A stretch of DNA of 64,000 bases from Mesostigma viride (taxonomy: Eukaryota; Streptophyta; Mesostigmatophyceae; Mesostigmatales; Mesostigmataceae): the NCBI GenBank assembly GCA_009746045.1, contig RPFO01000132.1, positions 503,090-567,089 on the forward strand, given 5' to 3'. The first letter of the stretch is position 1; every line of letters starts with the position of its first letter. Position numbers and translations under genes: made by a program. This document shows, one piece after another, positions 1 through 9,586 of this stretch. The notes under the pieces were generated by a model, which saw only the letters and a list, made by a program, of their open reading frames with translations, was not told the DNA's origin and made no database searches.

Positions 1-35
1 TTGTGGTGAAGAACCGACAGTAAACATATACAGCA

Positions 36-115
36 GTGTGTGTGTGTGTGTGCGTGTGTGTGCGTGTGTGTGCGTGTGTGTGCGTGTGTGTCCGTGTGTG
101 TGCGTGCGTGTGGAG
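36..115. repeat. (TG)n microsatellite
   Basis: Imperfect TG/CGTG repeat of about 80 bp. ORFs through it are compositional artefacts. Confidence 0.95.
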
Positions 116-264
116 CGAGCACGTGCGTGGGGTGTCAGACACCGCGCGGATGCTGCCCAGGCAGAGCCCCTGGGGGGCCACAGTGAGCAGATGGTGTACC
201 AGCAGATATGCAAATGAATATCTAATGAGCGGAGGAATAGAAAGGTGGTGGGGTGGGGTGGGGT

Positions 265-597
<333 letters not shown>

Positions 598-1176
598 AAC
601 AAGGGCAGTGAGGAAGTCAGCATTACCCACAGCACGTGCATTGGGGCACTGTAACACTTGCGCCGAGGATCACTTGCGCAGCCGAAGTACGACTCGTGGC
701 CGGTTGATTGCCCCTGTGACTGCTGCAACCATGGCGAATGGCCCTTGACTCCTGCATACATGAATGACTTAATCTAAATACCCAACATCTGGAAAGCTAC
801 ACTCATCCTATCGACTTCCATCCATTACCCACCCGAGTGATCTAGAAAACCTGCACTAAAACCCTCCTGCAAAGATGTACACAGCATCTTGGGGAGCAAG
901 AAACATCAAATTTGGTACTAGCTTGAATCACAAATCCAAGGAAAATGACATCTCCCTCACAGGTCAGTCACAAGCTGGGAGGAAGGGAAACCGATCTCTC
1001 CCTTCCATCCTGGCCATGATTCTAAATAAAACCATTAGCAATACAGAAACGATGAGAAATGATAGAGTCAAGAAGGTTATTGAATCGGAAAGGTGATCCG
1101 CGGTGCCCCTGTTGGGTGCTGTGCCAGGATATCGGGTGCCTGGAAACGCACCAGCTCATTGAAGGCAAAGTGGACT
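598..1176. other. unassigned sequence
   Basis: No recognisable gene. If the minus-strand ORF at 1177-1650 is an exon, its downstream exon or 3' UTR would lie here. A minus-strand stretch at about 1010-1130 would encode a hydrophobic helix in one frame, but no splice model could be confirmed. Confidence 0.4.
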
Positions 1177-1650
1177 TTACCAGGACCTACCACGACACGG
1201 ATGCACTGCTTCTTTGGGGACCATTACCTCGACAACTTTGTCCGGGTTTGCGTCTTCCCGCATTTTCTTTGCGGTGCTGTACGCTTTTAAGAGCTTGAGT
1301 AGCTGGATCGCCTTTTCGTCCAAGTCCGTCCCCATCTCGGATCCAAGACAGCCCCGAAGCAACGCCGGCATGACATTGACGGAGTCGGCCTGCTGGTCCG
1401 GTGGGGTTGGGGGGGATGCGATGTAGTGGGGGTCGAGAGCTTCTTCGGGCCCGAACCACCGGGACATCTTCGATTCGGCTGCTCTACTTTGATCGTCCGC
1501 GTCATCCAGTTGTGGAATCTCAGGCGGGACGGGGGATTTCCCGCGAGCACCATCGGTCTTGTCTGCCCCCAGTTGTTCATTTCCACGTGAAAATGAGAAA
1601 CAGGACATGGTCTGGCCTAGCACATGTCCCAAGGACCAGTTGCACTGCAT
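1177..1650 (-). CDS. hypothetical protein, possible first exon
   Basis: Unidentified 157-residue ORF, divergent from FTSH2 with about 1.36 kb between the two start codons. It has a Ser/Pro/Asp-rich first half, then a helical, charged stretch ending in VVEVMVPKEAVHP, which looks like real coding sequence rather than low complexity. The reading shifts to another open frame just after this point, in the segment reading KVHFAFNELVRFQAPDI. That suggests either a 5' splice site near 1195-1205 (GTAGGT or GTAATG on the minus strand) or a frameshift. No domain was recognised and the model is tentative. Confidence 0.35.
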   Translation of the reverse strand: MQCNWSLGHVLGQTMSCFSFSRGNEQLGADKTDGARGKSPVPPEIPQLDDADDQSRAAESKMSRWFGPEEALDPHYIASPPTPPDQQADSVNVMPALLRGCLGSEMGTDLDEKAIQLLKLLKAYSTAKKMREDANPDKVVEVMVPKEAVHPCRGRSW

Positions 1651-3012
1651 TTTATCCTCCCGTTAATTTTTCATCGCGTAACCATCCCGTCGACGCAAGA
1701 ATGTCAGGGTGCCGGCCTACTCTGTGCACAAGCTAAGGTCCGCCCATGCTCTAATGTCCTTATCGTGTGCACAGCGTTACGTTCCAAACGCGTGTTGAGC
1801 GTTTGAAGGGCGAACACAGGAAAAACTAAGCGCCAGTATTTGCCAGCAAAACACCAGACAATTTTCGTCTCGTCTGCAACAATATCGAAAATGTCTAAAA
1901 TAGGAATGCTTAAAAGCAATTGCCAAACGACTAACGATTACAGGCGGGATTCTATGGAACGTCACGACATGTCGTCAGGCTTCATATCTTCTGATTTTTA
2001 TATCTGGTGTTTCTTGGGTGTTCTTGTTTTCTCCGCCCTGCTTCCGCGACAATTACAGCTAATTGAAGATCTCCACTGTCGAGTCCACCAAGGAGGCAAG
2101 GACGAAAACAGCAACGTGCGAGTTGCGTTGTCATCTAGTTGTCATGCAGATGCGTCACGCAAACGGATGCCTTGTCGGCATTCATTACTGACATTTCGGG
2201 GCTATAAAGCCCTACTGGCTACTAACGAGAGAGAATTTTCTAACTTTTGGGGGCCAGGACAGGGCCAGGAGGCAGGATTCGGGCTCTTCGTTGGCTGTGC
2301 CGAACCTCGGCTGCCGACAACACTGCAATGAGTCCGCGTCGCCGTCGGCGGCCTCGGATTCGCGTCGGGGACTCAAGGCCGCGAAACGGCGTCGCGACGC
2401 ATCGGTAACGTCGGAGGGTGCCGTCGGACCCAACACGGGCGTGGGTAACAACTACCGGTACTGTACTGTAACAACACCACCACATTGTACATACCGGGCG
2501 CGGCGCGATCTGCCTCCCATGGCGATGATGCCATGGCTTGTGCTACTGACGGCATGCGCACCCTCTCGGCTCTCAAACCCAGGCCCCAGAACGCCACGCG
2601 TCCAGCGACGTGCCAGCCGCCAGGCCACACGCCTTGCGATTATATTTATGCCACCGACCACGCCATGCCAGCAGAGTACAACCTTTTGCCGTATCTCAAA
2701 TCGAGACTTGCGTCGTATCACCGCGCGTTCTGGTCGGACAACGGTATGCGGCGAGATTTCCGTTGGGCCTTGCTTGCCCAGGGTCTATTTCAAAACAAAC
2801 AGTGCGCCGTCTGAAGTCGGTTCCAGTATCCGCCCAAATCGGCGGTGACCGGTGTGCTCTTACAGGCAGTTTACTACGCGGACGCCGTGCAGATAAGTTA
2901 CGTGGCCGTCTGTGGGCGCGTCACCCCGATCATAAAGATTGGGCGGGGTTGCCGTGAGGGGTAAGCTTCGTGCACCGCACAACGCAGGTCACCACAGCTC
3001 AACTGGGAAACA
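1651..3012. promoter_or_regulatory. intergenic region upstream of FTSH2
   Basis: About 1.36 kb without a convincing gene. It should contain the FTSH2 promoter; an AT-rich CATAAAG lies at about 2930, some 80 bases before the start codon, followed by GGGCGGGG. Core promoter assignment is inference only. Confidence 0.35.
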
Positions 3013-4066
3013 ATGGCGACTGTTGCACCTGCTCCAATGGCTTCCGGAATTTCCTCTGTTGTCGTTTCCCGTGCCTCGATAGTGTCTCAATCTAGTAGTC
3101 TTCAGAGCAGTTTCAAGGGCAGCCGCGTCGCTCGGCGTGCTGCAGCCCCCCGCGCTTCGCGTGTTCAATCCAGAGCATTTGCCAAGGCTTCCCAGGAACC
3201 CGAGAATTCCAAATCCTACGGAAGGCGTGAGCTGCTGTCAGGACTACTTGGAGCCGTGCCTGCTCTTGCGGCTGCGGGGTCTGCTAGGGCCGACGACAAC
3301 GTCGCCTCGTCCCGCATGTCCTACTCTCGATTTTTGGAGTACCTTGACATGGACCGCGTGAAGAAGGTGGACCTCTATGAGAATGGAACCATTGCAATTG
3401 TGGAGGCGGTCAGCCCTGAGTTGGGCAACCGCATTCAGCGCGTGCGGGTGCAGCTGCCTGGAACTAGCCAGGAGCTCCTTCAGAAGTTCCGCGAGAAGAA
3501 GATTGATTTCGCCGCGCACAATGAGACTGAGAATAGCTCGTCCGCCATTTTTAACATCCTCGGAAATCTGGCCTTCCCTCTTCTCCTGGTCGGTGGCCTC
3601 TTCCTGCTTTCCCGGCGTTCGGAAGGCGGCATGGGCCCCGGCGGCCCCGGTAACCCTCTTATGATGGGCAAGTCCAAGGCCAAGTTCCAGATGGAGCCTA
3701 ACACCGGCATCACCTTCGACGATGTCGCGGGCGTGGACGAGGCGAAGCAGGACTTTCTGGAGGTGGTCGAGTTCCTGAAGCGCCCGGAGCGCTTTACCGC
3801 GGTCGGTGCCCGCATCCCCAAGGGTGTCCTCCTGGTTGGACCCCCGGGAACCGGCAAGACCCTCCTGGCCAAGGCCATTGCCGGTGAGGCCGGCGTCCCC
3901 TTCTTTTCCATCTCTGGCTCGGAGTTCGTCGAGATGTTCGTCGGTGTCGGTGCCTCCCGCGTGCGCGATCTCTTCAAGAAGGCCAAGGAGAACGCGCCTT
4001 GCATCATCTTCGTGGACGAGATCGATGCGGTCGGCCGCCAGCGCGGCACGGGCATCGGCGGCGGCA

Positions 4067-4101
<35 letters not shown>

Positions 4102-5414
4102 ACCGAGATGGATGGCTTTGAGGGCAACACGGGCGTGATCGTGGTGGCTGCTACCAACCGCGCCGATATCCTGGACGCAGCCCTGCTCCGCCCGGGACGG
4201 TTTGACCGCCAAGTCTCAGTCGACGTTCCCGACCTCAAGGGCCGGAAGGAGATCCTCAAGGTGCACGCTGCCAACAAGAAGCTGGCCCCTGAGATCGACC
4301 TGTCCAACATCGCGATGCGGACGCCAGGGTTCTCTGGGGCGGACCTGTCCAACCTCATGAATGAGGCGGCCATCCTCACGGGCCGCCGCGGCAAGCCGGC
4401 GATTACACTGCTGGAGATTGACGACTCGATTGACCGGATCATCGCGGGCATGGAGGGCACGCCGATGGTGGACGGCAAGAGCAAGAGCCTCGTCGCGTAT
4501 CATGAGGTCGGCCACGCCGTGTGCGCGTAAGTGCCCGAGAACTGGAGCTGTATTTCAATCACCTGCTAGTGAACATATTGTCTTTATTCCCGTGTTTGTA
4601 AGTGATCTGCGGTTGCATGGACCAACGGTTAGCCTTGTTGTGGGATTGGCCAAGAAGGGAATGCAGGATTCGAGAATGATCTCCTTTCACCTCTTTGATC
4701 CTTATCTCAATCTACCTGCATTGCTGACCTGACGCCGGGTTTCTCACTGTTTTCCTTCTCTCTTCCTCTTCATGCCCTGCTCCACCCCCATTTTCAACCA
4801 CTGACAGAACGCTGACACCCGGCCACGACGCCGTCCAGAAGGTCACCGTCATCCCCCGCGGCCAGGCGCGCGGCCTCACTTGGTTCCTGCCCGGTGATGA
4901 CCCCACCCTCATCTCCAAGGCCCAGATCTTTGCCCGGGTGGTCGGCGCTCTCGGTGGCCGTGCGGCCGAGTCAGTGATCTTTGGAGATGCCGAGGTGACC
5001 ACCGGTGCTGGCGGCGACCTCCAGCAGGTGTCCGCGATGGCCAAGCAGATGGTGACTGTGTTTGGCATGTCGGACATTGGCCCGTGGGCGCTCCAGGACA
5101 GTTCTTCCCAGTCAGGTGACATGATCATGCGCATGATGGCGCGCAACAGCATGAGCGAGCGGCTCGCGGAGGACATTGACGATGCTGTCAAGGCCATCAG
5201 CGATCAGGCATACGAGATCGCACTGAACCACATCCGGGAGAACCGCGACGCCATGGACAAGATCGTCGAGGTGCTGGTGGAGAGGGAGACCATCACCGGC
5301 CGCGAGTTCCGCGAAATTCTGTCCCAGTTCACGACAATCCCCGAGCAGAACCGAGTCGCGGGGGAGAACTATGCCTTCCTGCAGCAGCCCGCGGCTGCCG
5401 CTCCTGCGAGCTGA
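3013..5414 (+). CDS. FTSH2: thylakoid membrane AAA+ metalloprotease FtsH, type B
   Basis: ATP-dependent zinc protease of the thylakoid membrane. Family members form hexamers that remove photodamaged D1 and misassembled complexes. Exons are 3013-4526 and 4808-5414, joined at GC|GTAAGT...ACAG|A inside an Ala codon, giving 706 residues, normal for plastid FtsH. An N-terminal Ser/Ala/Arg-rich transit peptide is followed by a lumen-targeting segment with twin Arg (71-72), a hydrophobic core and an Ala-x-Ala site. A membrane helix spans about 179-199. Walker A GPPGTGKT is at 276-283, followed by Walker B IIFVDEID and the zinc site HEVGH at 497-501. The wording around HEVGH ([24 protein letters not shown]) matches type B FtsH2/FtsH8 rather than type A, which reads HEAGH. 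The start fits the transit peptide. Confidence 0.95.
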
Positions 5415-5726
5415 AAAGGCGGACAAGCTTCCTTGGGGACCCTTCGTCTGATGTCTGGTCCAGTTTGCGGGCAATACTGTGTGCTTACTGTCCAGACCCT
5501 TTGTGAACCCGTTGTATGTGGGTCGAGAAAACTCCCCACGAGAGCGATCTGAGTGGACATGCGTACGCTGTAGCGAAACATGGGGGGGCCATGATTATGG
5601 CTTGCAGAATGCTGTGAGGTGCAAGTTCGGAAGTTTTGGAAATGTGACTTGCTATGCAGCAGTGTCCTGCAGCTGTGTGGGGATACTCCTGGGAATCCGG
5701 CGTGCGATGTTTGCCGTTGATGAACT

Positions 5727-5731
5727 TGTAA
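5727..5731 (+). terminator. TGTAA poly(A) signal of FTSH2
   Basis: TGTAA, the usual chlorophyte polyadenylation signal, lies 313 bases after the FTSH2 stop. Confidence 0.6.
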
Positions 5732-6043
5732 ATATGTAGCTTTAACCCTCGAGGGTGATGTAGGAGCGTCTTGCATTCGAATGCTTATTTTTTTGAAAGT
5801 GCGAAACTGTGCATAAATAATTGTCTAAATGACAAGTAAAACTTCAGTGAAAATGAAATGTCATCACAGGTTGACCTGTCAAAAAATGTTATGTGGAACT
5901 GTGACAGCCATGCATGAGAGAATGGTGCATGTTGTACATAGCTGACCCACGGAAGTGGTGAGATGGTGGGATTAGGAAAATGTTGGATGAGGTTTCAGAG
6001 TACCTCTGCATGGATCAGTACTGAAATAGTAACATCAAGAAGA

Positions 6044-6143
6044 CAACCAGCGCAGGCCAGAAATCGCCGGAGCATCCGGACCATGGTAGCTCGAGCCTGC
6101 CGTTATCTTGTCCACGTTTGAATGGTTCAGGATGATGAATATG
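6044..6143 (-). repeat. solo Penelope-like terminal repeat
   Basis: About 100 bp matching, in inverse orientation, the direct repeats that flank the Penelope-like element at 9587-14257. Shared landmarks are ACCAGCGCAGGCCAGAAATC and GGTAGCTCGAGCCTGCC. It is diverged and stands alone. The 300 bases before it (5732-6043) contain nothing recognised. Confidence 0.75.
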
Positions 6144-6318
6144 AATGCAGATTAATTTTGTAGGACACCTTGCTCGCACCAGCCACGAGGTAGCCATGGC
6201 TGTCGCGGAGCTCATAACTTTCACGTTTGAGCTCCAAATTCAGCTGTGAATATCACAATCGCTTCGTCTTTCTTAGACGCACATGCTGATATAATTTTCC
6301 AAAGCTATAACGCACTAT

Positions 6319-7752
6319 ATGGCGAATAAACGCGCCTCGACGCAACGCAGCCTGGCGGCTGCGCTCGGCAATGAAAATACGTCTGCAGCTCCGGCTGCAG
6401 CTTCGCCATCAGGGCCGGAAGGCAGTGCTGCCACTAGTCGCGCACTGGTGGTCGTCCAGCACCCTCCCGGGCTTCCTGCCTCGCCTTCAGCCTCGCCTGA
6501 GCCAAAACGCAGCCGCCCAACCGAACCGAGCTGGTCTGAGCGCGATTTTGACGTTGACGGGTTATTTTCCACCTTCAACGATGCCAGACCCAGCTATTTC
6601 GACATGCCACCCCTCAAGATACTGGAGTTCGTGTTTTATGGGTCATACGCCTCCCTTCTCGACATGTGCCAACGCCTTCAACGCCTTTGCCGCTTCCGCA
6701 CTGGACCTGACGGCCGGTTCACAATGCGACAACATGCTGAGAACCTGGCCAGCTGGTCTCGCCCCCGTCTTCAGCTCGGCGCCCTCTTTTCCATCCTTTA
6801 CCGCTCTGTCACGGACCTCTGGACCCCCTCCCCCTTGACCGAATCCACCTTCCTCCTCCACCTCCAAGCAACCATCTCACAGCACGTGACGCCCCTAGCC
6901 GCAGATGTGGCGGCAATGGGCGGCACGCTGGCTGCTGAGCTCCCCACCATCTCCACCGCCACTTCCAGCCTCCTCGCCTCCTCCACCGCCACCACCCCCA
7001 CCTCCGACGCCATCACCGCCCAGCTCCGCGACATCGACCAGCGTCTTAAGGACAACGCCATCGCTATCGAGGTTCTGCAGAACACCGCAGGCCTCACCGC
7101 CCAGGCGGTGAAGGACATTGCCGCCAAGCCAGCCCCGGCTGGCCTGGCCGGCGATGCTCCTCCCATCACCACATGGGCGGACATGCTTAAGCAACATACC
7201 ACCTCCACCACCTCCGCCGTCGCAGCCCAGCTTCAACGGCAGACGCTTGACCTCCGCGAGGAGGCCGAGCTCGCCAAGCGCAGCCTCAACGTCATTGTCA
7301 AGAACTTCAAGATGGAGGAAGGTGAGAATTCCGAGAAGCTTTTGCGTGCGTTTGAGAGAGAAATCCTTGGTCGCATGGGCCTTAACGGTGAGATCGAGCT
7401 GGCCGCCCACCGCCTTCCCCGCGCGCGGGGTAAGGCAGGGCCGCCCCCGCTCCTTCTCACCTTTAAGACCCCGGCGGACAAGATTTCTTTTCTCAGACGC
7501 CGCAAGCGGCTCGAGAAGACTCTCTTCACCCTTGATGACGACTTGACCCTGGCGCAGCAGCAACGGCGACGGGAGCTATGGCCGACCTACCTCCAGCTCC
7601 GGCAGACCAAGGCGGGTCAGCCGGTGTACTGGAAGGGGGCGGCCATCTACGTCGGCCACAAGCCCTGGCAGGCGACCCCCCCCCCCCCGCGGCCCCAGCG
7701 ACTCCAGACGCCCCAGCCTATAGGGGAATACAGCAGTAGTAGTGCAGAATAG
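6319..7752 (+). CDS. LINE ORF1p-like RNA-binding protein
   Basis: Intact 477-residue ORF. The first 150 residues are Ala/Pro/Ser-rich. Residues of about 190-300 hold Ala/Ser/Thr-rich helices that could oligomerise. The last 160 residues resemble the RRM-like plus C-terminal region of L1/CR1-type ORF1 proteins: a NVIVKNF strand, a helix, AHRLPRARGKAGPPPLLLTF, then KISFLRRRKRLEKTLFTLDDDLT and QLRQTKAGQPVYWKGAAIYVG. Family ORF1 proteins bind their RNA and chaperone reverse transcription. No zinc knuckle or RT is present. The assignment is by pattern, without a profile search. Confidence 0.75.
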   Translation: MANKRASTQRSLAAALGNENTSAAPAAASPSGPEGSAATSRALVVVQHPPGLPASPSASPEPKRSRPTEPSWSERDFDVDGLFSTFNDARPSYFDMPPLKILEFVFYGSYASLLDMCQRLQRLCRFRTGPDGRFTMRQHAENLASWSRPRLQLGALFSILYRSVTDLWTPSPLTESTFLLHLQATISQHVTPLAADVAAMGGTLAAELPTISTATSSLLASSTATTPTSDAITAQLRDIDQRLKDNAIAIEVLQNTAGLTAQAVKDIAAKPAPAGLAGDAPPITTWADMLKQHTTSTTSAVAAQLQRQTLDLREEAELAKRSLNVIVKNFKMEEGENSEKLLRAFEREILGRMGLNGEIELAAHRLPRARGKAGPPPLLLTFKTPADKISFLRRRKRLEKTLFTLDDDLTLAQQQRRRELWPTYLQLRQTKAGQPVYWKGAAIYVGHKPWQATPPPPRPQRLQTPQPIGEYSSSSAE

Positions 7753-8124
7753 ATAGACCGTGGCCATGTACATGTACGCCTCCTAGAGGCACTATCCCAG
7801 CTAAGCCCCGCGCTTTATTTAATCATGTACATGTGTGCCTATGATGTGCCACACTCCAGATGATGCTTAGCCTTATTTAGTAATGTTGTGCCCATGCAGG
7901 GAGTAACTCTCTGCTGAGAAGCCATGCCCTAGCTCTTGTATAGCTGTGCTGATCTTCCCCACCTATGACAGGCTCCCCTTAGCTGGGTGTTGCCTGAAAC
8001 TCTGGGTGGTGCAAGTGCCCTGGTGCACCTAGAGCAAGGGTCCTTTACATCCCCACCCTTGCAGGAAGTAGCTTAGAATGTATGATAGGCCATATGCCCC
8101 TTCTCGGGGCTATGTGCTACATAT

Positions 8125-8138
8125 ACTCCCAACGGAGT
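8125..8138 (+). promoter_or_regulatory. 3' terminal stem-loop of retroelement family
   Basis: ACTCC-CAAC-GGAGT folds into a 5-bp stem with a 4-base loop, preceded by TATGTGCTACATAT and followed by TATGTT and the microsatellite tail. The same module ends copies at 14395-14408, 15331-15344 and 25478-25491 and, inverted, near 18725, 19300 and 22005. LINEs have a variant (CCTCC-CCAC-GGAGG at 50213-50226). It is probably the RT recognition site. Confidence 0.7.
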
Positions 8139-8651
8139 TATGTTCCTAATTAATTAATTAATTAATTAATTAATTAGAATCGTGCTCCCGTTGCGGAGTC
8201 ACGGAGCATTAACCGCGACGGATGGATGGATGGGTGCAAACAGTCCTACCGGTCTAATCTATCTACATCAGCGACCTACAACATCTCTATCTATAACAGC
8301 ATCACTAACTACAACATCTATCTAAGCAGCATCACGCTGCCCTAGGGGAGAGCTCTGTCTGGCGTGCCTCCCGCGGGTTTGCACACGCAGGCGCTTCCCC
8401 ACAGCGGGGGGCTCGTTGTCCTCTATGACCTGGGCCCACTTAATTAATTAATTAATTAATTATCAACATCGCTCCGTTGGGAGTAAATGTAGCACGTATC
8501 CCTGAGAAGGGGCATATGGCATTTAATACATTCTAGGCTACTTCATGCAAGGGTGGGAATGTAAGCTACCCCTGCTCTAGGTGCACCAGGGCACCTGCAC
8601 CCTCATGGTCTATCACGCTATGCCCGGGTAAGGGGGGAGCATGCCTGTGGG

Positions 8652-8687
8652 AGGCATGTTATAATTTAATTTAATTTAATTTTTTTA
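8652..8687 (+). mobile_element. extreme 5'-truncated LINE insertion (3' tip plus tail)
   Basis: Only the last bases of a LINE (AGGCATGTT) and an ATTTA-type tail, flanked by ATGCCTGTGGG at 8641-8651 and 8688-8698. Confidence 0.65.
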
Positions 8688-9586
8688 ATGCCTGTGGGTG
8701 AAGCCTGTGGTGAGATCAAGCTGACCGCCCACCGCCTCCCCCGCGCGTGGGGTAAGGCAGGGGCGCCTCCGCTTCTTCTCATCTTTGATAGCCCAGCGGA
8801 CAAGATTTCGTTTCTCCGACGCCGCAAGCGGCTCGCGAGAATACTCACTTCACCGTGGACGACGACTTCACCATGGCACAGCAACAACGGCGACGGGAGC
8901 TATGGCCGACCTACCTCCAGCTCCGGCAGACCAAGGCGGGCCAGCCGGTGTACTGGAAGGCCCGGGCGGCCATCTACGTCGGCCACAAGCCCTGGCAAGC
9001 GACCCCCTCGACCACCGCGGCCCCAGCAACTCCAGCCCCAGCCTATAGGGGAATACAGCAGTAGTGTAGAATAGTTAGACAGTGGCCTTGTACATGCCCG
9101 CCTACTACAGGCACTATACCAGCTTAGGCCTAGCCTTTTGAGTCATGTACATGTGTGCCTATGATGAGCCACCCTCCAGATGATGCCTAGCTTTATTTAA
9201 TTATGCAGTGCCCATGCAGGGCCCAGCGCAGGGGGGAAGCCGGTATACTGGAGGGGGGCGGTCATCCACGTTGACCACAAGCCCTGGCAGCCCCCTCCTG
9301 CCACCTCAGACTAGGGAATCCATACCAGTAGTGTAGATTAGTCAGGCTTAGCCTAGCATGTGGCCCACGCGCATGTGCGCCCATAATGGCCCCCATGGAT
9401 GTTGTCTACAGAATTTAGCCAAGCCCTGCCTATAACGGGACCCCCATGGATGTTGCACTAAGAATTTAGCCATGCTACGCAGTGCAGAGAGATGCTCTCT
9501 GTCGAGAAGCCATGCCCTAGCTCTTGTATAGCCATGATGATCTTCCCCCACATGACATACTCCCCCTTAGCTGGGCATAGTGTGAA

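Larger units (their letters stand above)
6163..8176 (+). mobile_element. ORF1-only non-LTR retroelement, family A, full length
   Basis: Two-kilobase retroelement with a single ORF (6319-7752), about 130 bp of 5' UTR, a 3' UTR of about 380 bp, a terminal stem-loop at 8125-8138 and a (TTAA)n tail. A second full-length relative (23567-25520) has the same layout and size, so ORF1-only is the unit and not a chance deletion. The 5' UTR from about 6190 (AGCCACGAGGTAGCC) is highly conserved between the two. The first 29 bases here (about 6163-6191) instead match LINE ORF2. There is no reverse transcriptase, so it presumably depends on a LINE. Confidence 0.8.

Noticed and set aside
3244-4484. Long antisense ORFs over FTSH2 and over the glycosyltransferase gene
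   Set aside because: Mirror frames of GC-rich coding exons; products have no recognisable features.
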